Positions 13,049-26,100 of a DNA stretch of 64,000 bases are shown here, piece after piece (position 1 is the stretch's first letter; every line of letters begins with the position of its first letter). The position numbers and the translations under genes are program-made. The DNA is from Lampris incognitus (taxonomy: Eukaryota > Chordata > Actinopteri > Lampriformes > Lampridae), in NCBI RefSeq assembly GCF_029633865.1, contig NC_079219.1:10629306-10693305 (forward strand), read 5' to 3'. The notes under the pieces were generated by a model. It was not told the origin of the DNA, ran no database searches, and saw nothing but the letters and a program-made list of their open reading frames with translations.

Positions 13049-16000
13049 CGCACACACGCCTGTGTGTGTTTTAACAACCTTCCGGCAAAAAATAACCAGA
13101 CAGTTTGGTCATGACTTGAACTCACCTGGTCACATTCACATGCTGTCTTCAAAAGCAAACCAGTCCTCAAGTCAAGTATTTGTATAGCCAAACAAATCAC
13201 AAATTTGCCTCACGGGGCTTCAAAGCAACACAACATCCTCCCTTAGACCCTCATATCTGAAAATTAACATCTCCCTAAAAAAAAACAACCCTTTGACAGG
13301 GAGAGAAAATAGGAAGAAACCTCAGGGAGAGCAACAGAGGAGGGGTCGCTCTCCCAAGACAGACAGACATGCAAAGGATGTTGTGTGTACAGAATAAAAC
13401 ACAATTTATAGAATACAACACTGCAAGAGGATAACAGAATTACAATGGAAATATAAGATACAGGAACACTGTGATGAGGAGGAAGCCAAGCAGCATCCAG
13501 ATGCCACCAGAACAGTCCAGCACGTGAGCCACATGGCCACCATCACAATGTAGGTGAACAGACTACACGTGCCCACAGGGGAGACTCACATCACACCATT
13601 CACATACATGGGAGAAGAAACAAGAAAAGACATTAGTCACACATCGGAGAAAGAGAAGGATACAACACTGAAACAGGATAACTAATGGATTTATAAGATA
13701 TATCTATATAAAGAATGTAATGAGGAGGATGCCAAGCAGCGTCCAAGTGGCGACCACCATCACCATGGAGAACATGCACATACACTCACATCACACCATT
13801 CACATACAAGGGAGAAGAGACAGGAAAAGACATCATTCAGAGAGAGAGAGAAACGTGAGAGAGGACAGTTGACATAATCAATAATCTATACTCTATTTCA
13901 TTGGCAGAACAGTGCTTGTCAAAATTCCTTGACACAGAAACTCACTCGCCATGCAGTACCGGTCGTGAAGTACTCCTTTTTTTGGGGGGGGGGGTTTCTC
14001 CCTCTTTTGCTGCTCCATTGCATCCGGCCAATTATCCCACTCTTCCAAGCCGTCTCCACCCCCTCTGCTGATCCTGGGAGGGCTGCAGACAACCACATGC
14101 CTCCGCCAATATACTATGTGGAGTCGCCAGCTGCTTCTTTTCACCTAACAGTGAGGAGTTTCGCCAGGGGGACGTAGCGTGTGGGAGGATCAGGCCATTC
14201 CCCCCAGTCCACCCCCCCGAACAGGCGCCCCCGACTCACCAGAGGAGGTGCTAGTGCAGCAACCAGGACACATACCCACATCCGGCTTCCCACCCACAGA
14301 CATGGCCAATTGTATCTGTAGGGACTTCCGACCAAGCCGGAGGTAACACGGGGACTTGAACCGCTGATCCCCGTGTTGGTAGGCAACAGAATAGACCACC
14401 ACACCACCCAGATGCCGTGAAGTACTCAATGTTAAGGCAACTAATTGTAGGTTAAGGCAAAAAGATTAGTTTTAAGTTTGGATTTAAAGAACTCAGAAGA
14501 CTGATTGTTTGACGGCAGCAGGCAGATTATTCCATAAGAACAGGGCCTGATGGAAGTACTCAATGTTAAGGCAACTAATTGTAGGTTAAGGCAAAAAGAT
14601 GAGTTTTAAGTTTGGATTTAAAGAACTCAGAAGACTGATTGTTTGACGGCAGCAGGCAGATTATTCCATAAGAACAGGGCCTGATGGGAAAAGGCCCTGC
14701 CACCTGCTACAATTTCATTTAGCAGACACTTTTATCCAAAGCGACGTACATCTAAGAGTTAATACAACACAAGCAAGGTCTAGTCAGGAGACAACAACAC
14801 AAGTAAGTGCCAAAAAACGAGGTTCAAGTCCGATAGGACATAGGTGTCTACAGGCAATGCACAAAGGCAATACATAGGGTGCATAGAAACGATTTTTTTT
14901 TGGTATTTTCATTAATACCATCAGGTGTGGAGGTGTTCGTGAAACAGCTGGGTCTTTAGCTCCTTTTTAAAGATGGAGAGGGACTCAGCGGAACGAATGG
15001 AGTTCAGTAACTCGTTCCACCACCGGGGAACTACAGAAGAGAAGAGTCTGGCTAGTGACTTAAGTCAAGTCAAGCCAATTTTATTTGTATAGCCCAAAGT
15101 CACAATCTTCTTCACCACAATGGTCCGGTACAATGTCCACAGTATGTGGTCACACTTTTGATGACATTAGATGTTTGGTTCTGTAGATTATTAGGTGCGT
15201 AATTGGACATTTCACCACCACCAGTTGTAGGAATGAATATTAGGTTATTGTGATTCACACATTTAGGAGAGGAGAGCGTTGGCGTAATACAGCAGGGAAG
15301 GGAGACGTTCTCAATGTTATGAACCAAGCTGATAGTCTGATAATCTATACTATGAGAAATTCCCTGACTTGATACATTAACTATACTAGTTGACTCCACA
15401 TCCACACTAGGTTTAAACCTAGCAGGCTCTCTAATTACCTGTGACCTGCCAAATGACAAATGCCAGTGTTAAACTAAATGTAGACAGCTATCTATATTAC
15501 TTAAATAAAGAGCGGCACCATCACCAGTAGGGTGAATGCCGTTCACTTTCAGGAGGTAAGGGCGGCCCCAGAAAGAAGGCCAGTTATAAACAAAGCTGAA
15601 TCCCTGCTCATTACAGTAACAAGACAGCCAGTGGTTCATTGAGGTGAGCCTACTACCCATGTCATCATTACCCCTCACGGGTAAGGGACCAGAAACAAGT
15701 AATTGATGCCGATGCATCTTTCTGGCCAACTCAAGCATCCTGACTAGGCTAGTTTTTGTTATCTCTGATTGCTTCATCCTAGCATTATTGGTCCTAACAT
15801 GAATGACAATGTTGCTGAAAGTAGTGGTGCTGTGTGCCTGGGTACCCTGATTCTCCCTCCGCGATGCCAATACGCAAAGATTATCCTCTCTGTTGGAGAC
15901 TCTGGCCTTGGGTTGGCAGATCAAGGCTGGAGAAGATAATCTGATATTGCGGTAATGGAGTCTCCTATCACTAGAGTGCAGTGATATACCCTGTCGACAG

Positions 16001-17098
16001 GAGTGAGAGAGGCACACTGGCTGGTAGCACTACCAACAAGGCTGGTGAGGGGCAAAAACCAGTTTTTAGTCAGGAGAGGTGATTGCAGACCAGATCACAC
16101 GACCAGTGGCTTGCTCTTGTGAGCCTTCCCACGCCATCAAACAGGGACAAATTCCATCACATCTGTCGATTTTAGCTAGTGCTAACAGTAGCAAGTCTGC
16201 CATCAGGCCTGGGGCTAAGACTATCTGGAATTCCCATCACATCTAATGTAATCCAAGCCAGAAGAAGCTGCTCTAACCCATCGATGCATCTCTCTCATAG
16301 AGACAACCCATCTGTAACTGCGGAACAGTCACCACACGCCATCATTTTAACGAGGCTGCTTTGACTGAAAATGCAATAAAGCTAAGTGCTAAGCAAGGCT
16401 AAGCTTGAAGCTAGTAAAAAGATTAGGAACAAAAGGCTACCCACTAACACTAGAGTCATTTGAAAAAAGAAAACTAGTGAATCTGGTGATAAGTGAATTA
16501 AGCACAGAAAATAGCGTAATCAGTAGTGCAGATGAAGAGGTTAGAGCAGACTAAAGAAGAGGAGAGAGACTAAGAGAATAAACAATCTCACAAAGCTGGA
16601 AGCCAGAAGCAGCAACCCACAAATCCAACAAAAGTCCTTTTACCCACATGATCCAGAGAGGTCAGCGGTCAGGTTCACACAGCACACATTGTCCATCCCT
16701 GTGCCCTCAAACCAATGATGACTTCCCTTCATTTGAAAATAAATGTCTGTTAACACTCCAACATGAAAACACTCCATGTAGCGATTCTGTAATTAAAAAA
16801 TTGAGTCTGACTGCTTTTGAAAATTCCGCATTCAGTGTGCAAGTCCCATTAGAGCCAGTAAGAATGCATTGCCTTGCTCTAGGACACATGGGCAGAGTGG
16901 ATGCTGGCTGTCACAAGGTGTGAAATCTGCTGCTCAAACCTGTGATGTGTTCAGAAACTTCATTTATTACAATGTTCTGTACAGGATGCTGCTATAACTC
17001 CAGGCCAAAGGTCACAAACCATGGTTAACATTCTGTTCTGCCTTTCATGACTCCGTGTTTAACAGTGAATGCATAAAAAACAGACAGACACAGACACA

Positions 17099-17134
<36 letters not shown>

Positions 17135-20100
17135 GAAAAAACATATATCACCATGTTAACTAAAGAAACAGTGTCTGTCAGACTGAAATTCCTGAAAGGA
17201 TTTGAAATCAGATGTTTTCAGTTTTGTGCACTGACATACTGCAGCTGTTTTGCTCTACATCATTCCACTACAATCAAGGGTCCAAGAATTAAACAGGAAT
17301 GCGTTTCCTGTCTTGGCCCATGAGGTTTTGGATTGGTCACATTGTGAAGCTGACAGCAGCTGTGGTGTTTTCAGCTCACAGTTCAGGGCTTTCCTGCTAT
17401 TCCAGCTATTTGAAGAATGAAGGTATGAAGGTATGTGAGGAGAATTCAGGCATGTCTGGACTCCAACACGTTAAGACACATTAGAAAAAAGTCAGGTGAC
17501 AAAAAAACTACCCCTCCTGTGGTTCTGAGAGGGGGAACATGCAATCTTATACAGTCTTATGTTAGACTATGTTTAACTCATGTGTTAATGTATGGTTGTC
17601 TCCCTGTCCTTCATGTATGTCCTGTGGTATGTGTAGTATGTGTACATGTGTTTATTGTATATGAGGCTCTGAACAAAAGGTGAAAAAAATATTCTCTTGG
17701 GAGGACAATAAAGTCTCTATCTATCTATCTTACACATTAAGAAAGATACCAAACTAACATAAGCCAAACTAAAAAACCCGTAAAGGCAAACTAAAATAAA
17801 TTAAAACAGATGAAACCTAACTGAACTAAACTAAATTAAAACAGTTAAACCTAAATGAAATGAAATATCTAACATGTAATAGTATACCAAACTAAAATAG
17901 AATATTTGACCAAACTAAACCATAATAAACATAAATATATTACACTAAAATATAACATTACACCAATAGAAGTTAAACTAAATAATAGTATTAAAACCAA
18001 ACTAAAATTAGATATTAAATCAAAATAAATCAGTTAAGATAGAAAAGGATAAAAGACCAAACTGAACTAAACTAAATTGATCTATTTACTAAAGGTAGAG
18101 TCAAATATATCAAAGTAAAACTACTGTTAACCAAAGTAAACCGGCTAAACTAAACTATAATAAACCAACCCAGATGAACCCAGACTATTCTAACCTAACC
18201 TGAACATCTGTTAATGAAAGCTGTAGCCCAATATAAAATGTGTCAAAAATTTAAAAATTATCAATATTTGATTAAAGAGGTTTTAACCGACCAGAAACTC
18301 AAACAAAGGAAATAAAGATCTTGAGCGTTGCGGAGACTTCTGGTGGACCTTTATTAAAAGCTCATATGTTCATAACTGCACAAAATGTAGTTCAACGCTT
18401 TGTCTAATGGTGTAACATTTCAGTTTTTCTAAATCATAATATGACTAGTAAATATCAGTAGGGGTTGTTAATACTAATATTATGAGCGGTATTCAATAGT
18501 ACTAGACAGTACTAGTCAGCACAGATCCCAAACCTGCTTCACTGCTTTACTTTCAGTCATTTGACATTCACAGAAGTTCCCTCAAAAAATAGAAAGCAGT
18601 TATAACAGTAATAATAATATGACTAGTAAACTCACTGAGAGAAAGTAAATATTTCTTGTACAAGATGTCAGTAAATAATAATGCTTTGTATCCACTACCT
18701 TTCCATTTGAATTTATTTGTCTAACTCAGGCATAGGCAACTGCGTGCTATGATTATACAAGTTTTCCATCAACCAGTTGGTACACCAGGGGATTTCACTG
18801 GTTAATACACCTTCAACCAAAGATGGATGGATTAATCAGTGAAATCACCAGGTATAGCGTTGGGTTGCATGGAAAACCTGCATACTTATGGCACTCCATA
18901 GCACATGGTTACCTGCACCTGGTCTTCTTGTTTGGATTTGTTGTTGTTATTCACGTAGCTGAACGATAGAGGGCAGCACCGAGGAGGAAAATTATACACG
19001 ACCTTTAAACACGACTCTGAAAGGCTCAATGGATCGAGGGGTTCAGGGGCCTGTATCATAAAGCAAGATTACTGAAGATAACTGGATAACTTTGCTGAGT
19101 AAAACCCAGTATCCCCTCAATCTGGAACATGGACTTGAGTAAAAAGAGCAGTTCCAGGTTTTACTCAATACAGTTAGTTATCTGGCTAATTCAATTATCC
19201 TGCTTTGTAATACAGGCCCCGTCATTTTTTTATCATCTCTGTCTCATTCTGATGATGTCACAGATCATCTGGTAGTAAGATGGCGCAGGTTTAAATCCCA
19301 GCTCTGTGACAGACAGCATCTTCCCCTGTGAAGTGTCTATCAGAAAGACACTGAATCCTACCAGCTCAAAGGGCACTCTTCTGAAGCTGACCTTTGACCT
19401 CCCTGTGGAGGAGGAGAGGAAAGAAAGAGAAAATAGTGGCTGAATACCCATACTAAATCCATAGTGCCGTATTATATAGTACCCATTTGAAGTATTCCAG
19501 ATTAGAATGTTTCTAGTATGGAACAATCTCGTATTGTAAAAAAGACAGGATGTGTACTATTTTAACTAAAAAATATAATATGAATCGACTGGAAGAAGAT
19601 AGCAACTTTGTGTGGTTACCCTGAAGCTACAGAAGGCAGTTTCCAGCTAGCCAAAATTTCTCAACCATGGTGGCGGACATTGACACAAATGTGATTCAGC
19701 AGTCTTTCAAATGTACGTTTATTGTACAAGGGTTTTTTCAGATGTGTATGAACAACAACTGAACACTGGTGTATTATCTTTCTTCACTATTAATAACTCA
19801 GAAAATGGCAACTTTGTGCAGTTACCATGGCGATAAATGCTGCATGAGACATACTCACTTGCCATTACTTCCACAGGTTAACTGAGGATTGTATAATAGA
19901 ATTATGTTGCATACTAAACACATTTTGATGGACTAGTATTTACTAAACAGTATGTAGCACTGTTAGCATGCAGTACATACTATGATCATATAGTACGTAG
20001 CAGAGTATTTGGACACAGCCAATGAATTTCTCTTGCTGGGTTCAGTCAGTTAAAGAAGTAATAGGAGCACTGTTCCCACTTTACTGGACAACATGTTGGG

Positions 20101-23100
20101 AAAGAGAAAGGTTTGAGGGTCCAGGGTCCAGCAGCAATGTAAGATGAGAGTTTAACAGTGCTAAACGTCTGTGAGATGAAACCAGAACGATATTTATGTT
20201 GTCTGGACGGCAGGAGAGGATCCAGTTCCTTCACAACCACATCCTGAGCCAGAGGAGGTGTTTGGGGACAGCTCTACAGATGTCTGTGACCAGGAGCCAA
20301 GCTGATGGAGGAGGTGCAGGGGGTAGAGGCTGGCTCCTCACACTCCTGCAGTGGTAAACAGCTCCTCCAGTTATGGGGGGGGGGGTGAAATGTATTTTAC
20401 TGTTTCAGCCAGTTAGTTAGCAGAGATTATCCTGAAGACAGTTTGTTCAAAGAAACAAAAACAACCCAAACGTCACTGTTCAACCTGCCAGTTAAATGTT
20501 TAGAGCAGAACAGGACCTCCTCCTGTTGACAGCTGAAGGGTTTTCATTCAGTTTTTCTCCCTAAGGGTTCCTGGAGGCTCCTACCTGTCGGACCTCCTGG
20601 GCATGTCGGCTGTTACCTGTGGGATTTGTGGAGAGACGAGGGAGGAGAGACACCAGCTGCCCTGTCTCGACCCACAGTGTAAAGGTACAACAGACGCTTC
20701 TTCCCTTTAATTATCCTGTTGGACACTGGGAGCTAACCAGTACAACCACAGTCTTATACTATTGGACACTGGGAGCTAACCAGTACAATCACAGTCTTCT
20801 ACTGTTGGTTACTGGGAACTGACCAGTACAACCACAGTCTTCTACTTTTGGCCAAAGACCAACACAATTACAGTGCAACTTTGGTGCTTTGCCAGAGGTG
20901 GGAAGTAACAAATTATAACTACTCTCAGTACAGTGCTTGAGTACCCCCCCCCCCCCCGTAATGGTACTTTTTTGGAGTATAATAAAATCACAGTAATTTT
21001 ACTTTGACCAGATTTATAATAAGTGTTCTGCTTGGCTAATTCTATTTTAATAACAGATTAATAACCTGTTTGTCCAGGTTGTTTACAATAATCTAGGCTA
21101 TGCAAACTAATGAATATTTCCATATTTTTGGTGCTACAGTTGTTTTTGTTTTTTGTTTTCTTGTTGTTTTTTTTAGACATGAGAAGAACAAAAGTAACTC
21201 ACAAAGAAATTATTTATGTAAATTTTCCCTACATAAACTCATTTTGGGCGTCCAGATAGTGTAGTGGTCTATTCCGTTGTCTACTGACATGGGGATCTCT
21301 GGTTTGAATCCCAGTGTTACCTCCGGTTTGGTCGAGCATCCCTACAGACACAATTGGCCGTGTCTGCGGGTGGGAGGCCTGATGTTGGGTATGTGTCCTG
21401 GTCGCTGCACTAGCATTGCCTCTGGTCGGTCAGGGTGCCTGTTCGGGGAGTGGGGGGGGGATAGCGTGATCCTCCCACGCATTACATCCTGCTGGCAAAA
21501 CTCCTTACTGTCAGGTGAAAAGAAGCGGCTGGCGATTCCACATGTATCAGAGGAGGCATGTGGTAGTCTGCAGCCCTCCCCGGATCAGCAGAGGGGGTGG
21601 AGCAGCGACCGGGACAGCTCGGAAAACAGGGCAATTGGCAAAGTGCAATAGGGGAGGAAAAAGGGGGGGGGTACAAGCCCTCATTTACTCTTACTTGAGT
21701 AATTTTTTGCTGGTATGACTGCTGCGTTAGGCTCCAGCAACCCACAACCCTGAGCAGGATAAACAGTTTGGATAATGGATGGATGAGTAATTTTCTCAAT
21801 ACTGTAACGAATTCAGAGGCAGCCGGGGGGCAAACCTGGCTGGGTCTCCCGCACCACAGGCGACTGCGCTAACCAGTCAACTAAAGGGTCCGGCCCGTTA
21901 GCCAAGGGCTAGTGAGTCTAGTCATCCGTGGTCGTTACACTACCCCCCTTCTTCGGGAAGCTTGCGCATCCCCGCACTTCGGCATATCAGCTCCCTCACG
22001 CCTCTGGGCGCACAAGCTACCGGTGGCCTCACAGTCTCACCATCCCACTTCAGACACCAATGTAGCAAATTCAGGGGGCAGCCGGGAATCCGCCAAAGCC
22101 AGAAACTGAACCCAGATCACCCGCTCAATGGGCTATTGCACTAACCAGTTAACTAAAGGGTCCAACCCGTTAGCCAAGGGCTAGCAAGTCTAGCCATCCA
22201 TGGTCGTTGCACTACCCCCCTCCTTTAGGAAGTGTGTCCCCGCACTTCGGCATATCAGCTCCCTCACGCCTCTGGGCGCACGCGCTTCCAATGAACTCAC
22301 GGTCTCACCATCCCACTTCTGAAACCAATGTAGTGAATTCGGAGCAGCCGGGTAGCGAACCCGGGTCTCCCGCACCATGGGCGACTGCACTATCCAGTCA
22401 ATTCAAGGGTCCGACCCGTTAGCCAAGGGCTAGTGAGGCTAATCATCCATGGTCGTTACAAAACTTTTACTTGTACTCAAGCAAATTATCATTAAAACAG
22501 CAGTACTTTTACTTAAGTAGGAATTTTCACAACTCTTTCCAACTCTGTGCTTTGCTGAAGGGCAACCCAGCAGCAGTAGTTGTTGGACAATGGAAAAGTG
22601 TTATTTAGGGTGTCCTGGTGGCGTAGCGGTCTATTCCGTTGCCTACCAAGACAGGGGATCTCGGTTTGAATCCCCGTGTTGCCTCCGGCTTGGTCAGGCG
22701 ACCCTACAGACACAACTGGCCGTGTCTGCAGGTGAGAAGCCGGATGTGGGCATGTGTCCTTGTCGCTGCACTAGCACCTTGTTGGTCGGGGCGCCTGTTC
22801 GGGGGAGATTGGGGGGAATAGCATGATCCTCCCACGCGCTATGTCCGCCTGGTGAAATTCCTCACTATCAGGTGAAAAGAAGCAGCTGGCAACTCCACAT
22901 GTTTCGGAGGTAGCATATGGTAGTCTGCAGCCCTCCCCGGATCAGCAGAAGGGGTGGAGCAGTGACTGGGATGGCTTGGAAGAGTGAGGTAATTGGCCAG
23001 ATACAATTGAGGAGAAAAAGGGGGGGAAAATATATATTTTTAAAATTTATTTCTGATTTCTCCCAATTTAGAGGCCAATCGATCCCTATTTTAGTTCAAA

Positions 23101-26100
23101 CACTCACCCTTGTACTACATGCGCTCGCCAACTGCATCTCTCTGGCCGGCAGTCTCGAAGGAGACACCTCACCGCTTTCGTGACAAGGCGAATCCAGGCC
23201 GAACCACTGCTTTTTCCGACACACCCAGAGACGCATTCATGTGACGAACACAAGCCGTCCCCGCCCCCCTCCCGAAGACAGCGTTGCCAATTACTGCTGC
23301 TTCGTCGAGTCCGGCCATAGTCGGATCTGACGAGACCGGAGCGCGAACCCCGGTCCCAAGCGGGCAACTGCATCGACACAAAGCCGATGCTTAGACTGCT
23401 TCACCACCACGGACAGATTTCTTAAAAGAAGTGTTATTTAACATTTGACTATCTAAGTCAACTCCAGTTTATGGCTATTTGTCTGTCACAGAAGAGTGCA
23501 GCACAATAGAAAACAAATTATTTTCAGAATTTGAAAAAAATAATCCTACTAACAAAATGAAAAGAGCAGAATGAAAGTAAAACTCTACAGTATAAATACA
23601 TGACTTTTTTTATTTGCTTCTTTTCCATGTCAGAAAAAACAAACAAAAATGCTATGGTGTACCTACAGTCCTGTGTTCAGAACAAAGTGACAGTGTGAGA
23701 TATTTATCACAAGCATTTTGTCCTGGAAAAGAATCACAACTAACTTTTTGAAAGGATTTTTAGAATTTTCAAATAAAACACCAAAACTTTCATGACGTAT
23801 GGGCGGTCATAAGCCGTCATGACCAGTCTAAACCAATGTACTGTTTGAATGAATGATTGAATGAATGAATGCCTTCAGTTGTCATTGCACAGCTGTACAA
23901 CGAAATTACGTGCAACTCCCCAGTGGTACAAAATAGAAAAATAAAATATATACAAATAGTCAAAATACAAATAGACACACATTTGTAGCACAATTAACAT
24001 ACTATAATGTATACGTAAGTGTAAAAATAAGTGTAATATCTATTACACTAGATAAATAGTTTGTGTATCATACTAAACCGAGTCAACATATTATTTTTGC
24101 ACATGCCAATGTACAGGTGTTATTGCACAGTTTCACGATATTATAGCAAGCTTAGAGTTTGTTAACAGAGATCAGTTCTTTAATGGCACTTGGGTAGAAA
24201 CTGTTCAAAAGTCTGGAAGTAGGGGTCTTGAAAGACCTATAGCAACTCCCAGAGAGCAGCAGAGTGAAAAGGTGGTTGCCTGGGTGAGATGAGTCCTTGA
24301 TTATGTTTGTAGTCTGACGTAGGCAGCTGGATCTGTATATGTCCTCAAGTGAAGGTAGCTGTGTGCCAGTGGTTTTCTGTGCTGACTTAATCACTCTCTG
24401 CAGAGCTTTTTTATCAGCCACAGTGCAACTGGCATATCACACTAAGATGCCATAAGTGAGTTTGCTTCCTGTGGAGCAGTGATAGAAGGACACCAGCAGC
24501 AACTGGGATAAACTAGCTCTCCTCATTGGCCTTAGAAAGTAAAGCCGCTGCTGTGCCTTCTTCACTAGGGAAGTTGTATTGACAGTCCACGTGAGGTCCT
24601 GGGAGATGGGTGTGCCAAGGAATTTGAAGCAGGTCACCCTCTCCACCATGTCTCTGCCAAAGTATAAGGGAGTAGGTTCCCCTTCCTGTTTCCTAAAGTT
24701 GATGATGATTTCCTTTGTTTTGGAGGTGTTGAGTGCCAAGTTTTTAACTGGAGCGCAATACTGACAGTTTGTGGACCTCATCCCTGTAGACAGACTCATT
24801 GCCATTCTGTATTCGTCCCACCACAGTAATGTCATCTGCAAATTTTACTATGGTATTTGTACTGTGGGTTGGTGTGCAGTCGTGTGTAAAGTGAATAGAG
24901 AAGGGGACTCAGCACACAGCCCTGTGGAGCTCCAGTGCTGAGTGTCACGGTCGATGAGTGGTGTATCGCCAACCTGACAGTCTGTGGACGATTTGTTAAA
25001 AAGTATTTTATCCATCTGCATATGGACTGGCTGATACCCAGCTCGAGCAGCTTGATCACCATTCTGCTGGGGATTATTGTGTTGAATGCAGAGCTAAAGT
25101 CTACAAACAACATACATGTTCCCAGGTGCTCCAGATGTGTCAATACAGTATGGAGAGCTGTGTTAATGGCATCTTCTGTTGACCTGTTGGCTCTGTAGGC
25201 AAATTGGTGTTGGTCCAGAGTGGGTGGGAGTGCAGGTTTAATAATAGTTTTAGCTAATATACTGGTTTTGTTACTTTACTGGTTTAGTTAATGTGCTGGT
25301 TTAGTTCATACACTGGTTTAGCTAGTGCACTGGTTTAAGTTGCTTTGGGAAATCACACGTTGCCCTGCTGAGTAATTTCCAGTCATCAGCTGATGGTTTG
25401 TTTGATCGCGTGTTTGTTGCTCTGCTTCCTTGCTTTTCAACTTTTTTTTAAATCCACTTAATTATTTTGTCAGGTTTTGTACAGGTTACAACGAAATTTG
25501 TTCTCTGCATTTAATCCATTCTATTGTATAGGAGCAGTGGGCAGCAGCAGCGCCCGGGGACCAACTCCAGTTCTTCTTTCCATTGCCTTGGTCAGGGGCA
25601 CAGGCATGAGTACTAACCCTAACATGCATGTCTTTTTGACAGTGGGAGGAAACCGGAGCACCCAGATGAAACCCATGCAGACACGGGGAGAACAGGCCAA
25701 CTCCACACAGAAAGAACCTGGGATGGCCTGGGGTTCGAACCCAGGACCTTTTTGCTGTGAGGCAAGAGTGCTAACCACTGGGCCACTCTGCCAAGTTTTA
25801 ATTGCTTTTAATTGCCTTTATTATTTTCTCGACTTTATCTGATCATCAATTGTTACACAGACTTGATTGCACTGGAGTCTCCAACTCCATAGTGCTTGCT
25901 ATGTGGTGAGAACCATATGAACTCAGCCCTAAGCTGTGGTCACTGAGATTTTGGTCTGATTTCTGGAAATACAGCCATTTCCAATTTTCAGTCTTCAGGC
26001 TTTTGGAAAAATGCCTCCCCTCTCTTCTCCCTCCACTGAATGCAGCAGCTGTGCCACGCTCAGCCAGAAAATCACAGAGCTTGAACAAAAATCTCTATGC

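Noticed and set aside
12862..13200. Frames rich in His-Thr or Cys-Val near 13 kb
   Set aside because: Translation of the (GT)n microsatellite.
21803..22460. CRISPR-like array of spaced direct repeats
   Set aside because: Only three repeats, far too long, with LTR ends and PBS; the host is a vertebrate.
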